DNA from: an uncultured Atopobiaceae bacterium
GTDB taxonomy: Bacteria > Actinomycetota > Coriobacteriia > Coriobacteriales > Atopobiaceae
NCBI GenBank assembly: GCA_947625235.1
Contig: CANQNP010000002.1
Span: 29,334 to 93,333 of the forward strand
Length of the DNA stretch: 64,000 nucleotides
Reading direction: 5' to 3'
Shown: in pieces, positions 44,605-58,091 of the stretch
Numbering within the stretch: position 1 is the first letter of the stretch
How the letters are laid out: each line of letters starts with the position of its first letter
Notes under the pieces: generated by a model
Database searches by the model: none
Seen by the model: only the letters and a program-made list of their open reading frames with translations
What the model was told of the DNA's origin: nothing
Position numbers and translations under genes: made by a program

Positions 44605-44718
44605 CTGGTGATTTTAGAACTGTGGACGGCGGCGAATGTCCCGCGAGCGGCAGGTACAAAGCCGCAAGCGGTCGAGCGGGCACAAAGCCCGAAAGTGAGT
44701 GCGGAGGAGGGAGGCGCC

Positions 44719-45306
44719 ATGAGCCTGGTACGCGTTGACATCGAAACGGTCGTCGTGGGTGGCGGCCCCGTGGCGTCGCTCATCGTGTTGAAGCCGCGCG
44801 AGAGCTCGCTTCCCCGCACCCCCTCCATCGACGACGCCTCCGCGCACGTGGAGGAGCTCTCCGCGCGCGATAAGGCCGAGGTGGAGCACTTCCAGCCGCT
44901 GCCCATCCGCCTCGGGGTCACGGAGGCCGCCGGCATCGCGATGGGCGTGAACAACCCGCAGATCACGCGGCCCATGACCCACGACCTCTTCCACAACGTG
45001 CTCCGCGAGCTCGGGGTGAAGGTCACGAACGTGGTGATCTCCGGCGTGGACGGCACGACCTTCTTCGCAAAGCTCAACCTCGCGTGCCCCGACGGCCGGC
45101 GCATCGCGATGGATGCGCGCCCCTCCGACGCGATCGCGCTCGCGCTCCGCGAGAAGGCGCCGGTGTTCTGCGATTCGAAGGTGCTGAAGACGGCCTCGGT
45201 GCCGGACTTCGAGAGCGTGCGCCGCGAAGAGGTGGAGAGGGAGGTCGCCGAGTTCAAGGCCTTCCTCGAGGACGTCTCCCCCGACGACTTCACCCCGCTG
45301 AACTGA
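44719..45306 (+). CDS. DUF151 bifunctional-nuclease-domain protein
   Basis: 195 residues from the ATG at 44719, preceded by GGAGGGAGG. The central part LPIRLGVTEAAGIAMGVN then RPMTHDLFHNVL and ARPSDAIALALREKAPVFC is the DUF151/BFN domain, found widely in actinobacteria; plant members show nuclease activity, bacterial ones are mostly uncharacterised. The N-terminus (SLVRVDIETVVV) is usual for the family. The C-terminal 30 residues are acidic and helical. It is 108 bases upstream of the BMP-domain gene on the same strand. Confidence 0.9.
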   Translation: MSLVRVDIETVVVGGGPVASLIVLKPRESSLPRTPSIDDASAHVEELSARDKAEVEHFQPLPIRLGVTEAAGIAMGVNNPQITRPMTHDLFHNVLRELGVKVTNVVISGVDGTTFFAKLNLACPDGRRIAMDARPSDAIALALREKAPVFCDSKVLKTASVPDFESVRREEVEREVAEFKAFLEDVSPDDFTPLN

Positions 45307-45414
45307 GCCGCGTCCTTAAGCCCGAACCGTCGGGAGTGCGGGCGCGCCAGCCGACCGCGCGGTGCGCGCATTGGGTAAGGATTCTGGGCGAAGCCACGTG
45401 AAACGAGGGGGGAC

Positions 45415-47331
45415 ATGGCGGATCCTTCTGACTATCGCAGCGCCCTCAAGCTCGGGCAGCGCTCGTTTCGTCGCGCCACGAGCCAGGGCCGCTATCCCTA
45501 TCTCCCCGTCCTCGACGACTTCGTCTCGAGCGAGGAGATGGCAGAGCGCGCGCACCTCGGCCTCATGCACATCCCCACGGAGCACATCGTGGGCACGCGC
45601 GCGGTGGGCCGCACCACGGCCTTCGCGAGGAACTTCATGCCCCTCATGCCTGAGACCTCGGAGTTCGCGCTCAAGTGGGAGCGGCTCTGCGAGGCGCACC
45701 TCGACGAGGGCATCCGCGATCCCGTGAAGGCCTACGAGTACCTCAACCGCTACTACGTGGAGGAGGGCAACAAGCGGGTGAGCGTGCTCAAGTACTTCGG
45801 CGCGCCGTCGGTCTACGCGAACGTCACCCGCGTGCTCCCGGCCGACCTCGAAGACCACCCCATCTACAGGGAGTACCTCGAGTTCTACGCCGCCACGCGC
45901 GTGAACTACCTCGAGTTCTCGCGCCCCGGGGGCTACCTTCGCATCCAAGAGCTCCTCGGCAAGAGGCCCGGCACGCGCTGGACGGAGGAGGACCGCCTGG
46001 AGTTCGAGGGCGCGTTCTACTCGTTCCGCGCGGCCTTCGAGGCCGAGGGCGGCGCCGACGTGGACGCCACCATCGGCGATGCCATGCTCGCCTACCTCGA
46101 GATCTTCGGCTACTCGACGTTGCGCACCGAGACGATCGCGCAGACGCGCATCAAGCTCGAGAAGATCTGGGAGGAGATCGTCCTCGTCGAGGAGGAGCAG
46201 CCCGTCGACGTGAAGCTCACCCCCGAGGAGAGCGACGCGAAGCACCTCAGCGTGCCGTTCATCAAGACCTCCCCGAAGGTCCTGAAGGTCGCCTTCATCC
46301 ACGACGAGACCCCCGAGCTCTCCGGCTGGACGTACGGCCACGAGCTCGGCCGCGAGTACGCGCAGCAGGTCTTCCAGGACGCCATCGAGACCTCGGCCTA
46401 CTTCGACGCGCTCGACGGCAACCCGCTTGAGGTGATCGAGCGGGCCATCGGCGACGGTTGCACGATGGTCTTCACCACCTCGCCGCGCCTGCTCCCGGCG
46501 AGCCTCACCGCCGCCGTGGAGCACCCGAGGGCGACGATCTTCAACTGCTCCATCAACCAGCAGCATCGCTACATCCGCACGTACTACCCGCGCATGTACG
46601 AGGCGAAGTTCATCGCCGGCATCATCGCGGGGGCGCTCGCCGGTGGAGAAGACGTGGGCTACATCTGCAACTACCCCATCCCCGGCCAGCTGGCGGGCAT
46701 CAACGCCTTCGCGCTCGGCGCCGCCTGCGCGAACCCGTTCGCGAAGGTGCGGCTCGAGTGGTCGAGCTTGAAGGACGAGAAGGGCGTCCAAGGCGCCGAG
46801 GAGCGCCTCGTCGCGCAGGGCATCTCGATCATCTCCTCGCAAGACCAGACGAGCCTCGCCGAGCGCGACGGCGCCGCCTTCGGCCTCACGCACCTCACTC
46901 CGGGCGGCGCGGTGAACCTCGCGCAGCCGATGTGGTACTGGGGCTCCTATTACGAGACCCTCATCCGCCGAAGCCAGGACAAGTCCCTCACGGCCGAATA
47001 CCGCACCACGAGCCGCGCGCTCAACTACTTCTGGGGAATGAGCGCGGGCGTGGTGGGCATGCGCTACTCGAGCGAGATCCCGGACGCCACGATGAAGCTC
47101 GCGAAGATGCTCGAGCACGGCATCCGCGCGGGGCTCCTGAAACCATTCCGGGGGCCGCTCACGGCGCAGGGCGGACGCGAGATCATCCCGGTGGACGAGG
47201 CCCTTTCCGCGAGGCAGATCATCAACATGGATTGGCTGAACGAAAACGTCATCGGCGCCATCCCCGCCTGGGACGAGCTCAGCGATTTCGCGAAGGCCAC
47301 GGTGGGCATCGCGGGGGTGCTCGCGGGATGA
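45415..47331 (+). CDS. Cytosolic BMP-domain protein with ParB-like N-terminal segment
   Basis: 638 residues. The C-terminal half (VLKVAFIHDETPELSGWTYG onward) is the BMP/PnrA-type periplasmic-binding fold that normally binds nucleosides at the cell surface, with conserved YYPRMYEAKFIAG. There is no signal peptide or lipobox. The N-terminal 270 residues contain YVEEGNKRVSVLKYF, resembling the ParB/sulfiredoxin-like EGNKRVSV motif, and form a helical domain. Similar two-part proteins occur in Firmicutes and Coriobacteriia; their role is unknown. The stop overlaps the next gene (ATGA). Confidence 0.85.
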   Translation: MADPSDYRSALKLGQRSFRRATSQGRYPYLPVLDDFVSSEEMAERAHLGLMHIPTEHIVGTRAVGRTTAFARNFMPLMPETSEFALKWERLCEAHLDEGIRDPVKAYEYLNRYYVEEGNKRVSVLKYFGAPSVYANVTRVLPADLEDHPIYREYLEFYAATRVNYLEFSRPGGYLRIQELLGKRPGTRWTEEDRLEFEGAFYSFRAAFEAEGGADVDATIGDAMLAYLEIFGYSTLRTETIAQTRIKLEKIWEEIVLVEEEQPVDVKLTPEESDAKHLSVPFIKTSPKVLKVAFIHDETPELSGWTYGHELGREYAQQVFQDAIETSAYFDALDGNPLEVIERAIGDGCTMVFTTSPRLLPASLTAAVEHPRATIFNCSINQQHRYIRTYYPRMYEAKFIAGIIAGALAGGEDVGYICNYPIPGQLAGINAFALGAACANPFAKVRLEWSSLKDEKGVQGAEERLVAQGISIISSQDQTSLAERDGAAFGLTHLTPGGAVNLAQPMWYWGSYYETLIRRSQDKSLTAEYRTTSRALNYFWGMSAGVVGMRYSSEIPDATMKLAKMLEHGIRAGLLKPFRGPLTAQGGREIIPVDEALSARQIINMDWLNENVIGAIPAWDELSDFAKATVGIAGVLAG

Positions 47332-47924
47332 CGAGGATCCTCGCCATAGCGGACGTGCCGGCCGCGCCCTACTACGACTACTACCGTCCGGGCTGCCTGG
47401 ACGAGTTCGACCTCATCCTCTCCTGCGGCGACCTCAGCGCCGAGTACCTCGAGTTCCTCGTGACGCTCGGGCGCGCGCCGCTCGTCTACGTGCGTGGAAA
47501 CCACGACGACGCGCTCATCCGCACCCCGCCCGGCGGCTGCGAGTGCGCGGAGGATCGCGTGGTGAAGGCGGCGGGGCTCCGCATCGCGGGGCTCGGCGGC
47601 TGCGTGCGCTACAAGGACTTCTGCGAATCGATGTACACGGAGAAGGAGATGCGCTGGCGCGCGTGGAAGCTCCGGCGAAAGATCCGCAAGGCCAAGGGCA
47701 TCGACATCCTCCTCACGCACGCCCCCGCGCGCGGCGTGAACGACTTCTCGTCCGACACGCACATGGGCTTCGAGTGCTTCAACGACCTCCTCGCGCGCTA
47801 CCAGCCGAAGTACTTCGTGCACGGCCACATCCACCAAAGCTACGACCACAAGGTCCCGAGGCGCACCGAGCTCGGAGCGACGACGGTGATCAACGCCTAC
47901 GACCACTACGTCTTCGACTACTGA
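47328..47924 (+). CDS. Calcineurin-like metallophosphoesterase
   Basis: 198 residues. Motifs are CGDL (ILSCGDLSAEY), GNHDD, LLTHAP and GHIH (HGHIHQSYDH); these are metal ligands of the calcineurin-like phosphoesterase fold. The first family motif, usually DXH, is changed to ADVPAAPYYDYY, so one metal ligand may be replaced. The ATG overlaps the stop of the BMP-domain gene, so both are co-translated. Substrate unknown. Confidence 0.9.
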   Translation: MTRILAIADVPAAPYYDYYRPGCLDEFDLILSCGDLSAEYLEFLVTLGRAPLVYVRGNHDDALIRTPPGGCECAEDRVVKAAGLRIAGLGGCVRYKDFCESMYTEKEMRWRAWKLRRKIRKAKGIDILLTHAPARGVNDFSSDTHMGFECFNDLLARYQPKYFVHGHIHQSYDHKVPRRTELGATTVINAYDHYVFDY

Positions 47925-48036
47925 GGTGAGGAAATGTGGGGCGGCGAAAGTCCCTTTGCGTCGCTTGGGAGTGTTTGGGATGCGGCCGTGGTCTTCGACC
48001 GCGTCACAAACGCTTCCACGCGGCAGGGCGAAGAAT

Positions 48037-48067
48037 CACCTAGCCCTGCGCTGCGCAGGGCTAGGTG
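48037..48067. terminator. Perfect palindrome between convergent genes
   Basis: CACCTAGCCCTGCGC and TGCGCAGGGCTAGGTG form a 14-15 bp hairpin between the phosphoesterase end and the gyrA end. No T-run on either side. Probably ends both transcripts. Confidence 0.55.
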
Positions 48068-48076
48068 GGAAGTTTG

Positions 48077-48206
48077 TGGGCGGCTCAAGGCTCGCGCCTT
48101 GAGCCGCTTCTTTGCCCTCCGGATGGACGGCGGTTCGGACGGCCGAAGGACACGGCCATCCGAGACCTTGCCATCCGGTCCAACATATCTGCGCGAGCTC
48201 TTCGCC
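48077..48206 (-). ncRNA. Candidate structured 3' UTR element after gyrA
   Basis: Second copy of the element after typA. Outer stem CGGATGG/CCATCCG (48120-48126, 48171-48177), inner stem TCGGA/TCCGA (48135-48139, 48159-48163), GGCC/GGCC, then a 12-bp hairpin GCGGCTCAAGGC with its complement (48080-48107) closed, on the minus strand, by GCGA. It begins right after the gyrA stop. The internal loop matches the typA copy base for base apart from the bulge. Confidence 0.75.
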
Positions 48207-51035
<2,829 letters not shown>

Positions 51036-51053
51036 GGAGGGGGCCTTTCTTGG

Positions 51054-53030
<1,977 letters not shown>

Positions 53031-53123
53031 TTATGATTGCTGCGTTTCAAGTGTCGAGGCGGGTGCGCGGGATGTGCGGGCGCGCTCGGGGCGCGACAAG
53101 GAGGCATGGTACGCGCCTTCCAA

Positions 53124-53152
53124 AGTATAGCGAAGCGAACATGTGTTTGCAA
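53124..53152 (-). promoter_or_regulatory. gyrB: Promoter for gyrB-gyrA
   Basis: Minus strand TTGCAA, 17 bases, TATACT, about 100 bases before the gyrB start. The surrounding DNA is AT-rich. Confidence 0.75.
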
Positions 53153-53261
53153 TATCATCACATGGCGATTTAGTGCTCGCCTGAGCGCAATTCGCCGCCC
53201 CGAAGAATATGACTTTTTGCGAGAGGACGTCTGGGCGGCGATGTGAGCCGCGTTCTTCGAA

Positions 53262-53870
53262 TCAACGCCTTTGATCGCCCTCGTCTCGCTTCGAGGCTCT
53301 GATGGCCCCTAAAATCGCGTCCGCGAGCTCCTTCGGAAGGTCGCCCACGAGCCCCTCGGCCCACGCCTCCTCGGAGGCGGTGAGGGGTGCGGGGGTGCGC
53401 AAGACCTCGGCGCCATTCGTCTCTGCGGGGTGCGCGGCCTCACGCGGCGCCGCGCTCGCCGACCGCGAGGGCGCGCGGCGGTTCGAGAGCCGAAACTCAA
53501 TCTTTTCCACGGGAAAGCCGAGGTAGGCCATGCGCTGCTCGTAGAGCAGGTGGTCCGTGGCGAACTCATAGACGAAGCTGTGGCCGTCGAGGTAGACGAT
53601 GAGCGTGGGAAGGCCGCCCGCCTCGCCCTCCTTCACGTAGATCCCGCACGTGTGGCGGCTCCCCGCCTCGCCGGCGGCCTCGGCCCAGAGCGCCGCCGCG
53701 CGCGAGGTGGCGTCGGATGAGGCGAGCACGCCGCCCATGGATGAGGCGAGCACGTCCTTGAGCTCGACTTTCCCGAAGCCCCTGCGCCGCGCGTCCCGCG
53801 CGCCGAGGCGCGCCTCGAGCTCCGCGGCGAGCTCCTCGCTGATCTCCCCGTCCCACTCTCGCTCACGCAT
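53262..53870 (-). CDS. DUF721 protein, DciA-like helicase loader
   Basis: 202 residues. The gene lies between recF and gyrB, the standard position of the DUF721 gene in actinobacteria. The core is WAEAAGEAGSRHTCGIYVKE then LPTLIVYLDGHSFVYEF and YEQRMAYLGFPVEKIEFRLS, matching the DUF721 fold. DciA proteins act with DnaB in loading the helicase. The N-terminal 50 and C-terminal 70 residues are Ala/Arg/Glu-rich and not conserved. It overlaps the recF stop by 8 bases. I assign the role from family and position. Confidence 0.85.
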   Translation of the reverse strand: MREREWDGEISEELAAELEARLGARDARRRGFGKVELKDVLASSMGGVLASSDATSRAAALWAEAAGEAGSRHTCGIYVKEGEAGGLPTLIVYLDGHSFVYEFATDHLLYEQRMAYLGFPVEKIEFRLSNRRAPSRSASAAPREAAHPAETNGAEVLRTPAPLTASEEAWAEGLVGDLPKELADAILGAIRASKRDEGDQRR

Positions 53871-54987
53871 GGCCGTAGCGCACCACCTTCCCGCGCGAGA
53901 GGATGGCGTCGTCGAAGTAACCGAGGTGCGTGGTGGTGATCACCGTCTGGATGCCCTCGTCGGCGAGCTCCGAGAGGCTCTTTCTGCGCGTCTCGTCGAG
54001 CTCGCTCATCACGTCGTCCAAAAGGAGGATCGGCCGCTCGTCGAGCGCCGCCTCGGCGAAGCGCACCTGCGCGATCTTCCACGCGAGCACGATGGAGCGC
54101 TGCTGGCCCTGGCTTGCGAACGTGCGCGCGTCGCGGCCCCCCACGAAGATCCTCACGTCGTCGCGATGCGGTCCCACCGTGGTCTGGCGCCGGCGCAGGT
54201 CCTCCTCGCGCCTCGCGGCGAGCGTCCTCGCCATGAGCTCCGTGAGCTCCTCGCGCGAGATGTCTTGGGGAAGCGCGCCTCCGCGCTCCCCCGCCGCGCG
54301 CGCGCCGGGCGCGATCGTCGATTCATAGGAAACGCGCAGCTCCTCGCCCGAGGCGATCGTCCCGTACGCCTCCTCCCAGAAGGGCTTCATCGCGTGGAAG
54401 AGCGAGAGGCGGTGCCGCGTGAGCGTCGCGCCGCCGAGGGCGAGCGATTCATCCCACGCGTCGAGGATCGAGAGGTTGACCTCGTCCTCCTTGAGCAGGC
54501 GGTTTCGCTGCATGATGGAGCGCTGGTAGGTGCGCGCGACCTTCGAGAAGCCGCTCGACGCCTGCGCGCCGAAGCCGTCGAGCTCCTCGCGGCGCATCGC
54601 CGCCGGCCCCTTCACGAGCAAGAGGTCGTCCGGCGTGAAGAGCACCGAGAGGAGCGTCCCCTGGATGGCGCCCGGGGTCGTGGGCTTGCCGTTCCTCGAG
54701 AAGGTGCTCCTGCCATTCGCCACGCTCATCGCGAGATCCACGACGCGTCCGTCGCCCTCGAGGCGCGCCTTGGCAAAGGCGCTCGCCGCGCCCTCGCGCA
54801 CGAGGTCGGCCGCGCGGGCGTGCCTCGGCGAGCTCGCGCGCGTGAGGAGCGTGAGGGCCTCGATCGTGTTCGTCTTGCCGGAGGCGTTCGGCCCCACGAG
54901 CAGCGTGAGCGAGGGGTCGAGCGCGAGGTGCAGGTCCTCGAGGTTTCGCCAGTCGCGCGCGTCGAGGCTCGCCACCTTCAGCGCCAC
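53863..54987 (-). CDS. recF: DNA replication and repair protein RecF
   Basis: 374 residues. GTG start at 54987 with GGGGGAC upstream. It has LLVGPNASGKTNTIEAL as Walker A, the signature ASQGQQRSIVLAWK, and Walker B ILLLDDVMSELD, all as in RecF, an SMC-like ATPase that helps load RecA at gaps. It begins 33 bases after dnaN and overlaps dciA by 8. Confidence 0.97.
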   Translation of the reverse strand: MALKVASLDARDWRNLEDLHLALDPSLTLLVGPNASGKTNTIEALTLLTRASSPRHARAADLVREGAASAFAKARLEGDGRVVDLAMSVANGRSTFSRNGKPTTPGAIQGTLLSVLFTPDDLLLVKGPAAMRREELDGFGAQASSGFSKVARTYQRSIMQRNRLLKEDEVNLSILDAWDESLALGGATLTRHRLSLFHAMKPFWEEAYGTIASGEELRVSYESTIAPGARAAGERGGALPQDISREELTELMARTLAARREEDLRRRQTTVGPHRDDVRIFVGGRDARTFASQGQQRSIVLAWKIAQVRFAEAALDERPILLLDDVMSELDETRRKSLSELADEGIQTVITTTHLGYFDDAILSRGKVVRYGHA

Positions 54988-55020
54988 GAGGTCCCCCTTC
55001 GCCCTTGCCCCGCCACGCGA

Positions 55021-56121
55021 TTAATCGCGAAGCGGCATGAGGAGGTAGAGGTAGGACACCTTGCCGAGGGCCTTGAAGAGCGCCGGCTCGCGCGAGCTCC
55101 TGAGCTCGATCGCCACGTCCTCCACGTCCTTCAGCGCGCCGAGGCAGTCGAAGACGTAGCGATAGTTGAGGATGATCGTCACGTTGTCGCCGGAGATCTT
55201 CGCGGCGAGCGTCTCGGTGGCCTCGCCGGCGTCCGGGCTCTTCGCCGAGATGGTCATGAGCTGGCCGTCGGCGTCCACCTCGATCGTCACGGAGGGGTGC
55301 GAGGATGCGATCGTCGTCATGCGGCGAAGCACCTGGTCGAGCGCGTCGACCTTGCAGGAGATCTGCGTGCTCGAACTCTCGGGGAGGATCGCGCGGTAGT
55401 TCGGGAAGGTGCCCTCGATGCGCCTCGAGACGTAGGTGACGTCGCCCGTCTCGAAGACCACCTGGTTCTGCGTCACGCCCACGAGCACCTCTCCCTCGCC
55501 GCCGGCGAAGGAGAGCACGTCGTGGAACGCGCCCGCGGGCACGATCATCTCGAAGTTCTCGAGGTCCGCGCCCTCCACCTGCGTGTCGCACACGGCCATG
55601 CGGAAGGTGTCCGTGGCCACCATGCGAAGCGCCCCCTCGGAGAGGGTGAGGAGGATGCCGGTCAGGATGGGGCGCGAGCTGTCGCGGGAGACGGCGCGCG
55701 AGACGCGCTGCTCCATCTGGGAGAGCACCTCGGCGGGAAGCTCCACGGAGCGCTCGAGCGCGTAGCTCGGAAACTCGGGGAAGTCATCCGCGGAGAGCGT
55801 GTTCAGCTTGAAGCGCGAGCGCTCGCAGGAGATGGAGAGCTGGGTGCCGTCCGTGGCAATCTCCACCGCCGCGTCGGGGAGCGACTTCACGACGTTCGTG
55901 AAGGTCTTGCCGGCCACCACGACCGCGCCGTCCTCCTCCACCATCGCGGCGATGCGATCGCGGATGTGAATCGTCTGGTTCGTGGTCTGGAGCTCGATCG
56001 TGCCCTCTTGGGCGCGAATGAGGATGCCCGAGAGGATCGCCGAGCCCGCCGTGGAGGCGAGCCCCTTGCCCACGACGCCCAATGCCTTGGCAAGGCTCTG
56101 CTGGTTCACGATGAATTTCAT
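55021..56121 (-). CDS. dnaN: DNA polymerase III beta subunit, sliding clamp
   Basis: 366 residues, the usual length. It starts KFIVNQQSLAKALGVVGKG; the middle has RPILTGILLTLSEGALRMVATD and the end is LMPLRD, the clamp C-terminus that bacterial clamps share. It forms a ring that tethers the polymerase to DNA. The ATG has AGGGG upstream. 254 bases separate it from dnaA. Confidence 0.97.
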   Translation of the reverse strand: MKFIVNQQSLAKALGVVGKGLASTAGSAILSGILIRAQEGTIELQTTNQTIHIRDRIAAMVEEDGAVVVAGKTFTNVVKSLPDAAVEIATDGTQLSISCERSRFKLNTLSADDFPEFPSYALERSVELPAEVLSQMEQRVSRAVSRDSSRPILTGILLTLSEGALRMVATDTFRMAVCDTQVEGADLENFEMIVPAGAFHDVLSFAGGEGEVLVGVTQNQVVFETGDVTYVSRRIEGTFPNYRAILPESSSTQISCKVDALDQVLRRMTTIASSHPSVTIEVDADGQLMTISAKSPDAGEATETLAAKISGDNVTIILNYRYVFDCLGALKDVEDVAIELRSSREPALFKALGKVSYLYLLMPLRD

Positions 56122-56375
56122 GGTCGCCCCTTACGGTCGCGCTCCCTTACTTCCCACTGTAAGGGATTAAAGTTTGGCGGTATTGGTGGGACAGGTCGAA
56201 AAGTGCAAAGTCGGCGTCGCGTGAGCGTGCGCACGGCGATTCGAATGTACGTTCGTCTTCATAACTTCGCAGCTTGTCGACCGTGTTTCCCCTGCGCGGA
56301 AAGTTTTCGACATGGATGCGGCGTTTTTCGACACGCTTCGACCAACCATCGACCGATCGATGTGCACGCGCGCCG
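56122..56375. other. dnaA-dnaN intergenic region, candidate origin with TTTTCGACA motifs
   Basis: 254 bases. TTTTCGACA occurs twice at 56304-56312 and 56325-56333 with TTTTCGACC on the other strand at 56194-56202 and TTGTCGACC at 56274-56282. These resemble the DnaA box TTATCCACA/TTGTCCACA with C6 changed to G. The position between dnaA and dnaN is a usual place for an actinobacterial oriC. No canonical TTATCCACA was found here by eye. Confidence 0.55.
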
Positions 56376-57956
56376 TCATGATTCGAGCTTCCTGCGCAGG
56401 CTCTGGACGGTGTCGATGAGGGTGCGGTCCGTGCGGTCGGCGAGGAGCCGGTTCACGTAATCGAACGAGTGCATCACGGTGGTGTGCGAGCGGCCGCCGA
56501 AGCGCGCGCCGATCTCGGCGTAGGTGAGGTCGGTGAGCTGGTGGCAGAGCCAGATGGCCACATGGCGCGCCTGGGCGATCTCGCGCGTGCGCTTCGTGCC
56601 GATGAGGTCGGCGTGCGAGATGCCCATCACCTGCTCGACGTTGTGTTGGATCTCCTCCACGGACACGCGCCGCTGACCGTGGGGCCACTTCTCGCGCGCC
56701 TTCGCGCGCACGTCCTCGTCGGTGATGGTGACGCCGCGCTTCTCGAGCTCGGAGGCGAGGAAGAGGCAATTCTGCACGTAGGACTTGATGAGGCGGATGT
56801 TGTCGCCCGCGGAGGCCGCCATCACGTCGAGCACCTCGGCGGGGATCGTGCCCTCGTAGCCGATGAGCCCCTCGTCCTTGTAGCGCTGGTAGAACGTGCC
56901 GATGAGGTTGCGCTTGAGCTCGAGCGCGGGGGTTTGGATGCCGATCTCGTAGCCCGAGCCCATGCGGCTCGAGATGCGCTCGCTCATGCCGAGGAGCGAC
57001 GGCGGCTCGTCGGCGGCGAGCACGATCTGCTTGCCGTTCGACACGAGGTAGTTGAAGGTCTCGAAGAAGAACTGCACGGTGCTCGTGGCCTGGCGAAGGT
57101 GCTGGATGTCGTCCAGGATGAGCACGTCGACGTCGCGATAGTCGTTCGTGAACTCCTCGATGATGCTGCGATCGCCCATCATCGCGCTCGTGTAGTCGCT
57201 GATGAAGTCCGTGGCCGTGATGTAGGCGCAGGTGCGCGTCGGGTCGTTTTGCGCGATGTAGTTCTTGATGGACATCAGGAGGTGCGTCTTGCCGAGGCCC
57301 GATTCGCCGTAGATGAAGAGCGGGTTGTACTGGGCGTTGTTGCCGTTCGCCACCTGCTTGGCGGCGATGAGCGCGAAGCGGTTCTCCACGCCCTCGACGA
57401 AGTTCTCGAAGGTGAGCTTCAGGTCTTGGTCGCTCACGTCGCGCGTGAGGTGGTTCTTGTGCCGGCGGGCCTCGGGCACGCTCGCGCTCGCCTCGCGCGC
57501 GGTGGCCGGCTCACGGACGTCCTCGCCGAGCTGCGCGCGGAACTCGTCCTCGGAGATCGAGGTCTTCGAGGCCTCGAAGGGGATCACCGGCGCGGGCTCC
57601 CGCTCCCCCACCACCGTGAAAGCCGGCTGGCTGGAGGACCCGTCGAACCACTCCGCGTCCTGGGCGACGCCCTCGGTGATGAGCGTGGGAAACATCGGGT
57701 TCGTCTCCTCGCGCTCCACTTGGATCACGAGCTTCATCGGCTCGAAGGCGGCCTCGGAGAGCACGCGCTCGAGGAGGTCGATTTCGAGGTCGAGGCTTCG
57801 CTTCGCGTAGGCCGAGTTTGTCTTCACCGTGAGCACGTCGTCTGTGAGCGAGACGGGGATGCAGGCGCCGAGCATCGCCACGCGTCGGCCCGACCCGGGC
57901 TCGCGCGCGACGAGGCGGCGGGTGTCGTCCCAGAGGATGAAGGCGTCTTGGTCCAT
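56376..57956 (-). CDS. dnaA: Chromosomal replication initiator protein DnaA
   Basis: 526 residues from the ATG at 57956. Domain I (DAFILWDDTRRLVAREP) is followed by a linker and the AAA+ domain with Walker A GESGLGKTHL (usually GGVGLGKTHL), Walker B DVLILDDIQHL and the sensor-2 part near DNIRLIKSYV. The DNA-binding domain ends with YAEIGARFGGRSHTTVMHS; most DnaA proteins read GGRDHTTV here, so Asp is replaced by Ser in the helix that reads the box. It melts the origin and recruits the helicase. Confidence 0.97.
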   Translation of the reverse strand: MDQDAFILWDDTRRLVAREPGSGRRVAMLGACIPVSLTDDVLTVKTNSAYAKRSLDLEIDLLERVLSEAAFEPMKLVIQVEREETNPMFPTLITEGVAQDAEWFDGSSSQPAFTVVGEREPAPVIPFEASKTSISEDEFRAQLGEDVREPATAREASASVPEARRHKNHLTRDVSDQDLKLTFENFVEGVENRFALIAAKQVANGNNAQYNPLFIYGESGLGKTHLLMSIKNYIAQNDPTRTCAYITATDFISDYTSAMMGDRSIIEEFTNDYRDVDVLILDDIQHLRQATSTVQFFFETFNYLVSNGKQIVLAADEPPSLLGMSERISSRMGSGYEIGIQTPALELKRNLIGTFYQRYKDEGLIGYEGTIPAEVLDVMAASAGDNIRLIKSYVQNCLFLASELEKRGVTITDEDVRAKAREKWPHGQRRVSVEEIQHNVEQVMGISHADLIGTKRTREIAQARHVAIWLCHQLTDLTYAEIGARFGGRSHTTVMHSFDYVNRLLADRTDRTLIDTVQSLRRKLES

Positions 57957-58013
57957 TGAGGCTCTTCTTGCGTGGGGTGGGCGTGTTCGGCGCGGGGCGC
58001 CGAGGGGAAGATC

Positions 58014-58056
58014 AGTATAAAAGTTCAAAACTCCGGCGCGCGCCTTGTTCAAAACT
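58014..58056 (-). promoter_or_regulatory. dnaA: dnaA promoter region with two direct repeats
   Basis: TATACT (58014-58019, minus) lies about 58 bases before the dnaA start. Upstream the word AGTTTTGAAC occurs twice (58023-58032, 58047-58056), 24 bases apart. No clear -35 is at 17 bases. The repeats could be a regulator binding site. Confidence 0.5.
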
Positions 58057-58091
58057 TGTCACGCGTCCGGCTGGCCGGGGGCGCGCAAGGA

